Positions 13,381 to 25,614 of a stretch of DNA of 64,000 nt are shown here, piece by piece. The notes beneath the pieces are model-generated. The model was not told the DNA's origin. It made no database searches and worked only from the letters and a program-made list of their open reading frames with translations. The DNA is from Epiperipatus broadwayi. Lineage: Eukaryota > Onychophora > Udeonychophora > Euonychophora > Peripatidae. The translations under genes and the position numbers were made by a program. Positions within the stretch are counted from its first letter, which is position 1, and every line of letters starts with the position of its first letter. The DNA lies in the NCBI GenBank assembly GCA_028023455.1, contig JAQFVV010012396.1, positions 6,674,085 to 6,738,084 on the forward strand, in the 5' to 3' direction.

Positions 13381-14260
13381 GAAGTAAGTTTCCTAATAAA
13401 TATCAAAATGTTTTTTATACTCTTGAGAGTTTTATTCTCTTCTATAACATTATTAACTCTTTTTCACAACATTTTACAAAATTCAAAATATTCAATCTTT
13501 CTTAATGAATCATTTTTATATATTTTCAAATTCATTCTTTTCTTCATAAATTTTCTAGTCTCGGTATAAATTTATTGAAGATTTTCTATTTTAATATAAA
13601 CCGAGCACGGATTATATATATGTGTGTGGGAGATGAGAATCCAGCACAAAATACATATATTGGGGATCATTTATCTTTTTCATGTATCTTTTTCATGTGT
13701 ATCAGTTGTATAAGAAGGAATGGATGACTGAATGGAGTTTGAAAGTCTGGGTTCAAATCCTCTCTAATTACATCTCTGATAATTTGTAAATAAACATTTT
13801 GATAACTCTAGGAGAGAAAAAATGCGCATTACTACACTGTTTCTTAAATTCAGCCTTATTATAATAGTAATTATTGTATATAATGAATATTTACATATTA
13901 GAAATTTGTGAAAAAATTAGACTGTCAAAGTAAATTTTTGGTTTTTATTTATTTATTTTTAAGATAATTTTTATTTTTGTTAAGATGTAAACGGATTTTA
14001 TGATGTTCTATTACTAAAATAAATGTCAAATATGTTTACAGCTATTCAGAAATTCGTATTTTTCAGGAATATATTTTTCATCTCTTTGTTTGCGGTTCTT
14101 TAATGTGGACGGAAAATGATTTTTAGTGTTAAAAAGTTTGCCAATCTGTGTACTAGAAAATGCAGAGATTTAAATTGAGATTTATGTGTGTGGGATAGAA
14201 AATATTGAACTTTTTTTAAAAAAATCAGAATATAGTAATTTTTAATAAAGATAGAAGAGT
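13381..14260. other. AT-rich noncoding DNA with a possible tRNA-like B box
   Basis: No gene recognised. At 13748-13760 there is a perfect RNA polymerase III B-box-like string, TGGGTTCAAATCC, with a weak A-box-like stretch about 45 bp upstream. It may be an old tRNA-derived SINE, but no duplication or tail is visible. Confidence 0.3.
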
Positions 14261-14752
14261 GCAATATCCAGTACTAGTCGGATATATATATGGTCGAGGT
14301 TCGAGTGAGATTTATCGCACTCAACAGCGACAAGTACTTATATAATTAAACACACGAACACGGTAGTGGAGTTAATAGGTTTATATACATAAATACATAT
14401 ACAAGGATTAATATATAACACAATTATTACAAAGGTAAACTAACACATTATTATACAACTCTAGTCTTAAAGGCCCGCAGGCTTACAATAAACAATATTA
14501 AAGTCTATACGACCTGTAATGGTCCCTAGGTCTACCTTAGTACGTTCGCGAGTTGTATAATAATGTGTTAGTTTACCTTTGTAATAATTGTATTATATAT
14601 TAACCCTTGTATATGTATTTATGTATATAAACCTATTAACTCCACTACCGTGTTCGTGTGTTTAATTATATAAGTACTTGTCGCTGTTGAGTGCGATAAA
14701 TCTCACTCGAACCTCGACCATATATATATATCCGACTAGTACTGGATATTGC
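14261..14752. mobile_element. Long foldback element (near-perfect ~200-bp inverted repeat)
   Basis: The left arm (14261-14461) and right arm (14550-14752) are reverse complements with only a few differences by eye. They surround an 88-bp loop of less AT-rich sequence. The outer ends read GCAATATCCAGTACTAGTCG and its complement. Each arm contains a (TA)n run and then a block starting GGTCGAGGTTCGAGTGAG. There is no coding potential. I could not find a target duplication. It could be a foldback-type MITE or a recent inverted duplication of unique sequence. The near identity means recent origin or gene conversion between the arms. Confidence 0.8.
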
Positions 14753-15823
14753 AAAGAGAAATGATGAAATTATCTTATACATATATATAATAAGGAAAAA
14801 AATTTTGGTTAAAAAAAAAAAGGTAATATACTTTTTTTAGGGTGGAAGAGAAATAGCAGAAAATAGAAATACAATAATGACGAAAAGGAAAAATTCTTAA
14901 AATATTGGCTAGACAAAAAAAAATGATCAGGATTTTTAGGAATTTATTGTATATATAAATTAACAATAGCTAATACATGTGGAGCGTAGATAACAATTAG
15001 CTGCATAATAATGCATTACATAGTTAAGCAAAACAAATACAATATATACATTGTAGATACATTTATCTAAAATTTCAGATTATATAGATTAGAATAAAAA
15101 TAAATGATTTACAGCAGTACTTTTTTAATATTATCATGTGAGAAAATCAATAAACAGGCAGCAGTTTTCCTTAAAACTTTGAGATTTATAGTCGTAATCA
15201 GAGAAAACTTTCCAGTTTTTGAGTTATATATTACAGACACCCATAAAAATAAACATCCCAGAAAAGTAATAATTTATTTAGATTGATCTTATATCATTTG
15301 ATAACAATCATTATTACAAACATGTTTTAAAAGTATCATACCATTTATTTTAATTATCTTGCAATGATATGAATAATGCTTTAACACATACTGTACTTAA
15401 ATTAAAACGCATAAATAAACTTTATAGTGAAAAATAAGCATTATATCTTAAATTGTAAAGAAAAATTAAGAATGCTGTATGAGTATGTACAACAGAGAGT
15501 TGGCAAAATAATTATATAGACAGCTGTAGTTGGTTGCACTCAAGTAAATGGAGGAGGAATGGTTCAAGTAATGGAACATAGTAATTCAATAAACTGATGG
15601 GGAGAATATAAAAAGTTATTTTGCCAATCTCCAATGTTACTGTTAGAATTAAAATAAAGAAATATATAACTAATAATAAAGATATAATATTTAAATTTAC
15701 GTTTAGAATATTGTAGATTATGTAACAATTTCTTGATAACATTTAAATGAGAAAATGTTTTTTTAAAAATTCTATAATGTGAATACTTACATGCATTATA
15801 TAATAATTGGTATCAATTTAGAG
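14753..15823. other. AT-rich noncoding DNA, nothing recognised
   Basis: The frames at 14775-14966 (-), 15104-15286 (+) and 15512-15742 (-) are short, hydrophobic or lysine-rich, and not recognisable. They are consistent with chance ORFs in A/T-rich DNA. Confidence 0.55.
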
Positions 15824-16120
15824 TGCACTCACGATCATTTTAAAATCTAAAGACCACTGATGACACATCCAAAACGATAAATGACATTGAATAATCTACA
15901 TGTGATTAATAATATGACCATTTGTTAAAAAATTGCAATTTACATCAATAATTAAAAAATTAAAACTTTGCTCACTGCCATTTTGAATTCTAAAGACTGC
16001 TGAAAACCATTGTTGACATATCCCAAATGACTCTGTGTGGATTATTCGATGTCATTTATCACTTGGATGTGTCAGTGATGGGTTTGGATGGTCCTTAAAT
16101 TCAAAATGGCAGTGAGCGCA
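15824..16120. mobile_element. MITE-like element with three related segments
   Basis: The left end (TGCACTCAC at 15824) and right end (GTGAGCGCA ending at 16120) form inverted termini. The inverted similarity continues inward through ATAAATGACAT and GAATAATC blocks. A third partial copy of the end sequence, GCTCACTGCCATTTTGAATT, starts at 15970 in the same orientation as the left end. The element is therefore two direct partial copies plus one inverted copy, about 300 bp in all. It is noncoding. No target duplication was identified, so the superfamily is unknown. Confidence 0.6.
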
Positions 16121-17252
16121 TGCTAAATCAGCACTGCATAATCTTATATTAAAAGTTGGAAATCACAATAATTTTGATAATAAATTAATAAAAATGTAAT
16201 TATATATCAAAGGTGAAAACTGTAAAAAAGTTATATTATAATTAGGTAAAATAAAATTTAAGCTTAAATTAAAAACAGAAATGTATGAGAAAAACAAAAA
16301 AAGGTAGAATAATTTAAGGCATGAAATATTAATTAAAAACAATGTGAGAGTTTAGATAATAATTTCAGATTAAGCTCAACTGTACCATTGAAGGAAAAAT
16401 ATAAAAGAGAGGTTTAAATAGAAAGAAATATTCATATACAGCAATTAACTAATTGCATACTGAATTCACATTTTTATAGCCATGAATGAAATTAGTGGAA
16501 AATAACATTTAACCCAAATTTCAGCAGACAGTTGCAGCAAACATAGGAAAATCTGATATCATACTTGAAGTAGAAAATACTATTTCACTACTGTAATGCA
16601 ATATGTAGCAGAATCTACCAGGATAAATGGCTAGAAACCTAAATGCAACGTTGCAGATTGAACATAGAAAATAGTTTTCCAACTTGGTAATATAATAGAA
16701 TGTGATTAAAATCTCTATAGCCCTAAATTTTGATGATTTCTTTTCATAGTGTAGTCAAATGTACTGAAAAATTGATCTATAAAATCTCCAAGCATAATGA
16801 TTATTAACTAAAATTTGGTTAAACTAATGTAACCATAAAGAATAAAAACAATAAAAAAATGAAGTTACCTTTCAAATTTGAAGAATCTATTTGTCCACAA
16901 AGAAAGAGAATTTCATGTGTGCACACATCTGTAGCTGAAATTGTATTCAAATATATAGTTGTAACTCTATGTGAAACTATTTATATCTTGTATTACAAAT
17001 TTTTAAAAGTTTATTTCCAATAGTTTTATGTCAGATTAAACAAGTATGTTTTGTGTAAAACATATATTTAAATATTTTATGCATTATTAATATTCATTAT
17101 CTTGCAATCTTTGATATAATACTAATTTTGTGTTTTGATACTTATATTTCTTTTGTGTGGAATTTTTAACTTGCAAATTTGATTGGACATGAAAAGGAAA
17201 GTTTTTCTATTGCCAATTTCTATCCTTTGCATTTTTCTCAAACTTTAGCTTC
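16121..17252. other. AT-rich noncoding DNA, nothing recognised
   Basis: No coding frame, RNA structure or repeat family recognised. Confidence 0.6.
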
Positions 17253-17260
17253 CACTAAGA

Positions 17261-17658
17261 CAGGGGTCCCCAACCTTTTTGCACTTAAGAGCACATTCTA
17301 TAATACCGGCCAGGTGGCGGGCACCATTTATTTTTTCAACCAGGTAGGGGCATAATTTATTTTTTCAATGTAAATTTATAGTTGGATATTGTTAATAATA
17401 CACATAATGTACAAAAAAATATTTATATAAAAAATAAAATTTTAACATATAATTAACATTTATATTTTTACGCTATAAAAGTATAAGCATGCCCTACAAT
17501 TTGATTACAATATAATACAATAATTTATAAGAAATTTTAAAAATTAAATTTATTTGTATCAGATAAATAATTTTTTATCATGTTCGGATAGCAGCGGGCA
17601 CACGTAAAATGGTCTGCGGGTGACATGGTGCCTGCAGGCATAGGGTTGGGGACCCCTG
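17261..17658. mobile_element. Non-autonomous hAT-superfamily element
   Basis: A 398-bp element is flanked by an exact 8-bp target duplication, CACTAAGA, at 17253-17260 and 17659-17666. That length is the hallmark of hAT transposons. The termini are inverted: CAGGGGTCCCCAACC at the left end and its complement GGTTGGGGACCCCTG at the right. Just inside, short GC-rich stretches (GGCCAGGTGGCGGGC and GCAGCGGGCACACG) are also typical of hAT subterminal regions. The centre is A/T-rich and has no transposase, so mobility would need a transposase supplied in trans. The perfect duplication and well-kept ends suggest a moderately recent insertion. Confidence 0.93.
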
Positions 17659-17666
17659 CACTAAGA

Positions 17667-20600
17667 ATTCAGTATTTTATTTACATATAACTAAAAATCA
17701 TGTATTCATTCAACAAGACCAATAATCCAAGCAAAAGTACCTTGAATCCAACCATGCACAAGATATATATGTCAGGACAAGGATGAATCCTAACCTATTT
17801 GCATAAACTATTGCCTCTCAGACTAATGGATAACATTTGTGATGACACTAGCAGTGCTTGGTTTTATTCCGTCCCAGCTGGAGGTCATGGTTCATGTAGA
17901 GACTCAAAATAATAAAGGGTTTATATAAAAATCAATGATTTAATGGATTCTGATGATTGCAGAACGCCTACAGATATGATTTGATCGATTACTAATGGTT
18001 TGAACCATAATAATGATAATTCTTTATGGCAACATTATAAAGAAGTGAATTTAAATCAAGGAAATATTTAAATAAATAGAGTAATTAACCTTAGAGATTG
18101 GGAGTGATGACAAACTAAGCTTATTTAAAATAACAATATTATAGGAATTTATTAAGGAATTTAGTACAAAATAAGTAGTCTTTGTTTATACAATTTGGTT
18201 ACTTTCTTTAATTCGTTTTGATGCGGCTTTGACAAACAATGTAAAAGTTTGTTAATTGGTTGTCCAAAACCAATCAGCAATAAAAAATATTATTAGCCCT
18301 CTTCAAGATATTACAAATAAATCTGTTTTATATATATATTACAAGACATGAAAGATGGGCATTTAAAACACTAATACATTTAAAATCATTTGTATATAAT
18401 GAGTGTGGGAAGCAAAATAGTTCTTAAATAAATAATTGACAATTATACAGTCAGATTTAATTAATTATGAAATTTGTTTGTGAAGGACATGCCATCATGG
18501 CAGAGAGCATTTCAGGTTTGCTAAATAAAGATATAAAATGATGAAGAAGGCAGTATGCTATTATAGATTACAACAAAAATAAATGAGGTCTGTTATGAAA
18601 CTCTGGGTGGCTTTGCTAAAGGAAATTCCTGATATGTACAGGTAGATAAGAGAAATGTTGGCCCTCCAGCCAAAGCATGTCTCTAAATAATCATAATAAT
18701 ATTTTGATGTGCTGGACTTTCCATACACATCTTAAATGGCAATGCCCAAAAATGGATCCCTTGGTATGAACTACGTCTACTTTGAGGGAGTGTGAAAGAT
18801 TGGATTGTTTATAGTTAAATTTCCGAAGGTCCTGATGAGTAAGTAGCAAAGCAAAATAATAAATGAATGGTTGTAGCTATAAAAACCATTAATGTCTTAG
18901 ACATATATATATAGATAGTGTATCACTAACAAAATTAATCAATGAATTCCTGATTAAAATAATCAGTTCCCTGCCGTCGATAGAAAGTCCCCACAAACCT
19001 TAGTCCACTAATGAATGAATTACAAATATAATATATATATATATAAAAAGAAATTATCTCAAATATAAATTGTTTTCCACACTTCACAAATATTTCATTT
19101 ATTAATAAGTTCTTAAATAGTTTATCAAAGATTACAAAATAAGACTGTTTTTAATTAACATAGACAGGCATTGAATATCAAACTAATAAATTGTAAATCA
19201 TAATTTTAATATTTTTCTGACAAATGAAATATATGTATGAAATATATACTGAGAAAATTCTATGATAAATTTTACTTAATTGATTCACTAAAATTATTTA
19301 TTCTTTCAGAAATAATTACAGGGCTATTTTAAATTGGAGGTAATAGTAAGATACTTTTAAAATAAATCATTCAAAATAAATTTATAATAATATACAAAAC
19401 TAAGCAAGCTTTCTATTAATTAATTTACGGGAAGTAAGTCTCCTGTAATGATTTTGACTGGAAAAATAAGAGGGAGAGAATTTAAATTTAATAGCTCATT
19501 GAATTTTGTACTTGGAAATTTCAGTAAATCAAATATTCTAAATAAACCAACAAAAATTAATTTAATTTGCTACATCAAAATAATGTGAGATTTTTAGAAT
19601 TGATATTTTAAATTTAAGAAAAATTAAAGACACACTTAATTTAAAATTACGTTGTATAAACATTACACAGATATATAAAATATAGGTTAGTATTGATTTG
19701 GAAAACAAGTAAAATGGAATCAATGGCTTGTGGCGAATTGGACGTTATCTCAGAATCAATCAGTAGGCATTCCATGGCTTGAAACAGGCAGTTAATACAG
19801 TTAGATCATTTCAGGCTTCCTCAACACAGACAGTCTCTGGCTAGATGTTTAAAGCACTGGAAAGTCATGGATGGGCTGGTGGGACAGAGCTCCGGAAAGC
19901 AAGGGTCGATCTTTCAGCCAGTCATTCTTTAATCACGATGTACTGAATCTAAACTACACTCTTCAGTGAACCTCAACAAATAATTAATTAATCCTCCTTA
20001 TCAAATTTTCCACTATTTATATGTTCTGGTCTTTATCTATAGGATTGAATCTACAGTGACAACTGTCAATTGCAATCACTCTAAATGTTTCTCTGAGGTT
20101 GGTGCCTGCTTTGGAGGGTAATCTATAATTCTGCATGAACATGCCCCAAGGGTTGATTTGCTAATTAAAAAACAACAACAACAAGCATATTAAGTTTATC
20201 AGTCATTGTACTAACAAAATCTATTTAATTAAGATTTAGATTAACAAAAATGTAGATTTTATTCAGAAAAATTTTAGGAATTTGGTACAATGACTTTCAA
20301 ACTTATATTTGACGTAAACCTAAGTAGAAATTTACAAAACATTTCATACAAATCTTACATTGTTTAAACAATTGATTCTCAATTGTACATTGATTAAAAG
20401 ATAAATATAAAATGTTACTAACTGATTTATTGAAGAAAATGAACTTTAATAAAGAATTTGAAATATTTGTAACATTTTATAGATATCTAGGATTCAATTC
20501 AATTTAATAAAATAAACACAATATACATTTTTACAAATATTATAATAAATAAACTATTATAAAAGGTTAGTTAATCATAAAATACAAATTAATCAAAAGA

Positions 20601-21709
20601 TTATAATAATTATAAATATACTACCATCTAATATGAGATGGGTGTCAGTTAATAAGGATTAGGTTCAAACCCAGACTAGTGCTGATGACATTGGCACTAG
20701 GTGAAGCAGAAATATGTACTATATTTCCAGCTTCAATACTGACTGTTACCTGAGAGAGACCATAAGTACAGTTATATATTTTAATTGAAATGTGACAAAC
20801 AGTAATACAGGAAATAGAAAAATAAATGGTGAAATTTTATTTTACTTTTAGAATTAGTATTTCATAACATAATTTAAATGCTAACATGTACTAATTATCT
20901 TTTATTAATATGTTTCAGTTATATACTCCTACATTGGATTTAAATTATTATTTGTTATTGCATTTGTATTTTGAGCTGATTACTAATTTTAATACTTTTT
21001 CTTATTAAGTTAAATGCTTTTTAATTGTTTTCCATCATGCCATTCTATATCTATGATATTTTTATAGCATATGTGTGCCATTTATGTCATATTAAAACTA
21101 AGAGCCATGTTTAATGAGTTTAAATGCTATGAAAAATAAGTGACTTACATAATGGGATTATGACAAACAGGGTAAACTTGCCACATCATGGTAATGGCTC
21201 AATAACCAGGATTATTGGTGATGCTCTGATGACTTAATCATCAACAATAAATTCAAGTCATCATTATAATGTTATTCTTTGGGCTGACCTCTGGTGAAAA
21301 TTAAGAGCTTAACTAAAATACTTAAAATAACAATCCATTCATCATTACCTACACCATTACATTTGATTACTGCTGATTATTGTTTAACTGCTCTAATCTA
21401 TTCCATTAATACTGAAAATCAATCCCACATACCTGTACCATCACACATAGATATTTAAAATTTCCTTTAGTTTGTGGAGAGCAGAGATTCTATGGAAATA
21501 TCAATTAGCAGAGCAGAAAACACTAATCAAATACTAAACAGATCTAACAACAAATAAAAGAAGTGTATTTATAGTACAATCTAATCTATTTCAAATACAA
21601 ATGTAATTCAGTGATAATTGTCCCTTTTGTATATTAACATATAGTGCATTTGATATCTGGCAGAATTCAATATTAATCTCTGAAGACTAAGTAACTATTA
21701 TTTATATAG
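17667..21709. other. Mostly AT-rich noncoding DNA with three unexplained less AT-rich segments
   Basis: No gene recognised over about 4 kb. Segments at about 18480-18840 and 19700-20150 are less AT-rich than the background and may be old repeats, but their translations show no family I know. At 20630-20760 a GGTTCAAACCC string resembles a polymerase III B box and may mark an old tRNA-derived SINE. Short (TA)n runs lie near 18328 and 19029. Confidence 0.4.
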
Positions 21710-21717
21710 TTCTATTA

Positions 21718-22676
21718 CACCGGTTGGCAACCGGTGGTCCATGATGTAATTTTAATGGTCCACAAAGAAATTCAGATATTATTTAAATTTGCTAAGCTCA
21801 TTTAATAAAAGTTTTAAATAAAAAATAAATTTTGTTTAAGCTGTATTATTATCTGTAAAATAGAACAAAAACATTATATTGCTAATTAATTTGTTATAAA
21901 ATACAACTGTGACTTGCAAAACATCTACCTCAAAAAGTTTAATTAACCCAAAAAAGTAACAAAATAAGAATAATTTACTAGGCATCAAATTTGACTATGG
22001 GGTACCCTTGGTAATTGGGTGAACTAAAACTCAAAAATTTTATTAAAAATTTTGAAGGAAAACACATCTATAAAAATTATTAAAGAATAGAATTTGGTAC
22101 TTGGAACTTTATCCCATGTAGCCACCAGAGGCACTGATTTCCATGTCAACCCAGAAATATTCAGAGTAGGGACCTGAAAGCAGATGATGCAAGTTCCAGC
22201 CGCTAGACAGCGCTGTTCACCATGTGTATGCACAGGAACCTTATGCCAAGTAGCTGCCAGCACTACTGCCCGCTTGTGGTGCAGATAGCCATACGTAAAC
22301 ACATCTAGCTTACATCATCTGCTTTCGGGTCCCTACTCTGAATATTTCTGTGGTTGACATGGAAATCAGCGCCTCTGATGGCCACATGAGGATAAGGGTC
22401 CAAGTACCGTAATGGTAAATAATTTTTGTAAATATGAATTAGAAAATTACACATATAAACCGTAACAAATACATATTTATACATTCATTTATTTTTAGGA
22501 AATAAAATGAACATTATATTAACAAAATAAAACACAATTCTTTAACAAATTATAAAACATATAAATATTAATATATAAATAAATATATATGTATATCATA
22601 CTTAATGCTCGTATTAATTCGTACCTTTAAAAATTATGATAGTGGTCTGCAATATTTAAAAGATTGCTAACTGCTG
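21718..22676. mobile_element. Non-autonomous hAT-superfamily element with an apparent nested insertion
   Basis: An exact 8-bp duplication, TTCTATTA, lies at 21710-21717 and 22677-22684. The ends are imperfect inverted repeats: CACCGGTTGGCAACC at the left, CAGCAGTTAGCAATC when the right end is reverse-complemented. Subterminal GGTGGTCCATG and GTGGTCTGCA blocks fit hAT non-autonomous elements. There is no transposase. The 313-bp foldback at 22096-22408 lies inside. Without it the element would be about 645 bp. It is more decayed than the hAT element at 17261-17658 and has different ends, so it is a separate family. Confidence 0.85.
22096..22408. mobile_element. Foldback/MITE with ~95-bp inverted arms, inside a hAT element
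   Basis: The left arm (22096-22189) and right arm (22313-22408) are inverted copies at roughly 85-90% by eye. The outer ends read GGTACTTGGA and CCAAGTACC. A 123-bp less AT-rich loop lies between. The base composition contrasts sharply with the A/T-rich hAT interior, which argues for a later insertion. I found no clear target duplication, so it could instead be an original part of the hAT element. The 92-codon frame at 22024-22302 (-) crosses the arm and is not a gene. Confidence 0.65.
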
Positions 22677-22828
22677 TTCTATTAGATATGTGTTTCAAGA
22701 TGTGCACACATATATCTTTCTTTTTTACATAAAAACAAGCAATATTTAAATTCATGTTAAATGTTCATATGCAGGTCATTATAAAATTATATCTATATAA
22801 TGTGCATCTAATCCTACATCACTTTAAA

Positions 22829-23118
22829 TTAGAACAACAATAAATAGATATCTTAATCATCCATCTTCTAAAGCAAAAAATATAATTTATGGTGAGAAAT
22901 GTCTAAAACAAAATCATCCATGAATATATCAAGCAGAAATAATGTAGATCCTAGGGAGGCAAATAAACATATACAAATTCAAGTGATGTGGATAAATATC
23001 TGGAGGATTGCTATATAAAATGCACACACATAATATAGCAATTCTTTTAATTTCAGACGCATGAAGCAAACAAAGCATCTGCAAACAAATAAAATCAGCT
23101 TATCAAATGATTTATATT
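22829..23118 (+). repeat. Direct repeat block, copy A (partner 23679-23959)
   Basis: About 290 bp matches 23679-23959 in the same orientation at around 85-90% by eye, with several short indels. Shared blocks include TTAGAACAACAATAAATAGA, CATCCATCTTCTAAAGCAAA and AGGATTGCTATATAAAATGC. It is noncoding and has no recognisable family. The two copies start and stop at similar points, so they are either two insertions of one unclassified repeat or a local duplication. Confidence 0.8.
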
Positions 23119-23413
23119 GAAACAGAATATTTACCCTGCCATATTTGTTTTACCTAGTTACATCCTACAACCCACTCTTTGCCAAGTTTAAACCCCAAAA
23201 ATATCTCAAGAAACATCTATATGGGTATATACATATAATCATGTATATACAAGTGTGTGTTAATGTCTGTAACCTAACTATCACATATAGATTACAGTAA
23301 TAGCTTTATTAAAAGTAATGTACAATTTAATCCAATTTATGATTCAATTTATAACTCAATTTAGTTAATGCGAAAAAAAGTCGCATAGTTATAATTAAAA
23401 TCACATATATGTA

Positions 23414-23515
23414 GTCAAGCATTGGTGGTCGAGAGGTCAGCGACAGCTGCATTACAAGCAGTTGTCCCGGGTTAGCGAATTCGCTTCCCGGATGATGCTA
23501 TGACACATGAGAAAA
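23414..23515 (+). mobile_element. tRNA-derived SINE
   Basis: The unit has an exact 17-bp target duplication, AAAATCACATATATGTA, at 23397-23413 and 23516-23532, and an A tail. It starts GTCAAGCATTGG and ends GATGCTATGACACATG plus A's. The anticodon-like arm has stem GCTGC/GCAGT and loop ATTACAA. The T-arm carries an extra block of about 10 bases (GGGTTAGCGAATTCGCTTCCC region), breaking the B box seen in the copy at 49273. It lies between the two direct-repeat blocks. Confidence 0.9.
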
Positions 23516-23678
23516 AAAATCACATATATGTAAGTGAATCATACATATATATGAGACGTATTTTTCTTTTTGTTATTTATTATATTTTAAAATTGATTTC
23601 TAAAAACTTATTTCTAGAATAGTTTTGTAAAAATATCATGTGATTCAAATTTAAGTTGGGATGGCATGTTAATTAATG

Positions 23679-23959
23679 TTAGAACAACAATAAATAGACA
23701 TCTTAATCATCCATCTTCTAAAGCAAAAATATAATTTATGGGAGGAAATGTCTCTACCCAAAGCAAACCAAAATCATCCATGAATATTTCACTCAGGAAT
23801 AATGTAGATCATGGAGAGGCAAATAAACATATCTAAAGGATTGCTATATAAAATGCACACACATACATATACCAATTCTTTTAATTTCAGACACCTGAAG
23901 CAAACAAAGTAAATAGATAATTTGCCAACAAATAAAATAGTTTATTAAATGATTTATAT
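23679..23959 (+). repeat. Direct repeat block, copy B (partner 22829-23118)
   Basis: This is the second copy of the block described at 22829. It differs by small indels, for example extra sequence after GAAATGTCT and a deletion near the middle. The separation of the two copies is about 850 bp, and the SINE at 23414 lies in the spacer. Confidence 0.8.
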
Positions 23960-25214
23960 AACTATGGACACATTGCACCTATCTTGATTTATCTTAATAA
24001 TTTTGAATATCTACAAAGAGATATAAATTTTTAACTATATTAACATTTTAAATTATTAAAAAAAAACCAATCTTTTTATATTTTCTTTTAAAAACTTTTC
24101 TTTAGGAGAAATATTGATCTAAAACTAAATGATTATTTTAAACCAAATTCTGTTTATAACATCTAGGAAGTGATTTTAATAAAACCTTTTTTCTTTTGAA
24201 GAAAAAAAGACACAAACATTTTAGGAGACAAAATGGATTTCCATTATCTCTTGAATATTTAAAAATATATGCTATTTTACCAACTAACTTTTTTTTAAAA
24301 AAAAACACATCTTATACCTTTAAAGTAAAAATATTTAAAATACATTCAAAGCCTACCTCAATATATCAAATATAATAAATTATATTTGTTGTTATAAATA
24401 TTAAAAGTAAGTTAACATAACAGATATATAAATAGAACTATCTAAACTAAATTATAAATATTAAACTGGCTTGTTGGTAAAGTAAGGTTTATTAAATAGT
24501 TCATAAATAAAAAACTTTATCTTTAAGTAATTTCTGAAAAGATGAATTATATATACACATACATATGTGTTCAAAACAGAGCTCTTTATTGATTTGATAG
24601 AAAAGTGTTCTATTCACAGGTTTCTGATTTTGGTCGCAATCAGGTTACGTTTCTAGGTTAAGTTGACATCAAATTTTACTTTACTGTTGAAAAGTATACC
24701 TGTTTAATTGCGTATGTGAACATAACTGATACAACATGGAATCAAATTCAGCAAGCAGAGTTGGACATCCTAATGGTTGAGGGCTACAGGCTGGAGAAGT
24801 AAAGTTCATTCCTGGACATTAAGCCATACACTTATTAATTCTGCTTCATAAAGAAACAATGAAAGATAAGGCAGTGCTAATCAGGGTTTCTAATTGTTCG
24901 GTCATGAGGATTTGAGAGTTTTTCCATCCTTGTTTTAACTCTAATTAATAATAATTAGATAATCATTTACTGATTTATTGCTGGAAGGTTAGTTGCACTA
25001 ATTATGGCTTCAGTTGGGAAAAAGCCTAAGTCCCTTTGAATTTTTTTTTACTAGATTAAAATTAAAAGCCCAAGTTTTAAGCATGGCAAGCAGATGTACT
25101 ACCTCTGCACCATAGAGCATTTCTAAAGTATGAGTTTTGAAATAACAATATAAATTAATGTGTGAAGAACAAGCATAGTGACAAATCAAATGTAGATCTT
25201 TTAATCTATGTGAT
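23960..25214. other. AT-rich noncoding DNA with a possible SINE relic
   Basis: No gene recognised. At about 24755-24820 the order CCTAATGGTTGAGGG followed by AGTTCATTCCTGG resembles degenerate polymerase III A and B boxes. No duplication or tail is visible, so this is weak. Confidence 0.3.
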
Positions 25215-25287
25215 ATATGTAATAAATAAAGAGCATGCTAATAGCTCTAAACAAGTTTATTTTTTATACTCTTTATTTATTACATAT
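25215..25287. repeat. Hairpin with 19-bp perfect arms
   Basis: The arm ATATGTAATAAATAAAGAG (25215-25233) is repeated as its exact reverse complement at 25269-25287 around a 35-base loop. A further copy of part of the arm, TATGTAATAAATAAAG, appears near 25349 after a (TA)n run. It lies close to Penelope-like remnants and may be part of the same damaged locus. Confidence 0.7.
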
Positions 25288-25435
25288 TGGTAATGGAAGC
25301 TACATGTCATGTGATATATGACTTGTTTTCATTAATATATATATATATATATGTAATAAATAAAGTTTGATATCTGTATTCGTTTCACAATATATGTAAT
25401 ATACAAATCAATATATATATATCAAAATACAGTAC

Positions 25436-25545
25436 AATTTATATAAATTATATTCTTTTAGAAGTACTTTCGACTATACACTTTGTAGTCTTTATCAACT
25501 ACAAAGTGTATAGTCATACTCTAAAAAATATAATTTATATAAATT
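25436..25545. mobile_element. Inverted Penelope-like terminus pair (hairpin)
   Basis: The left arm (25436-25488) and right arm (25499-25545) are near-perfect inverted copies of about 50 bp with a ten-base loop. The left arm contains TTTAGAAGTACTTTC, the same signature seen at the minus-strand 3' terminus at 1598-1730 and, in variant form, at 28681. The arms end in an A/T-rich AATTTATATAAATTATAT block instead of the sequence at the other two loci, so this is a distinct subfamily. A Penelope-like RT fragment on the minus strand follows at 25615-25746. Confidence 0.55.
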
Positions 25546-25614
25546 TATTATTTTATTATATATTGATTTTATATTAATATATATATATATATATATATAT
25601 ACATTACAAAACAA

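Noticed and set aside
18828-18852. CTGATGAGTAAGTAGCAAAG as a hammerhead ribozyme core
   Set aside because: The GAAA half of the core and a closing stem are missing.
22024-22302. 92-codon minus-strand frame as a gene
   Set aside because: It runs through one arm of a foldback inside a hAT element and into A/T-rich flank.
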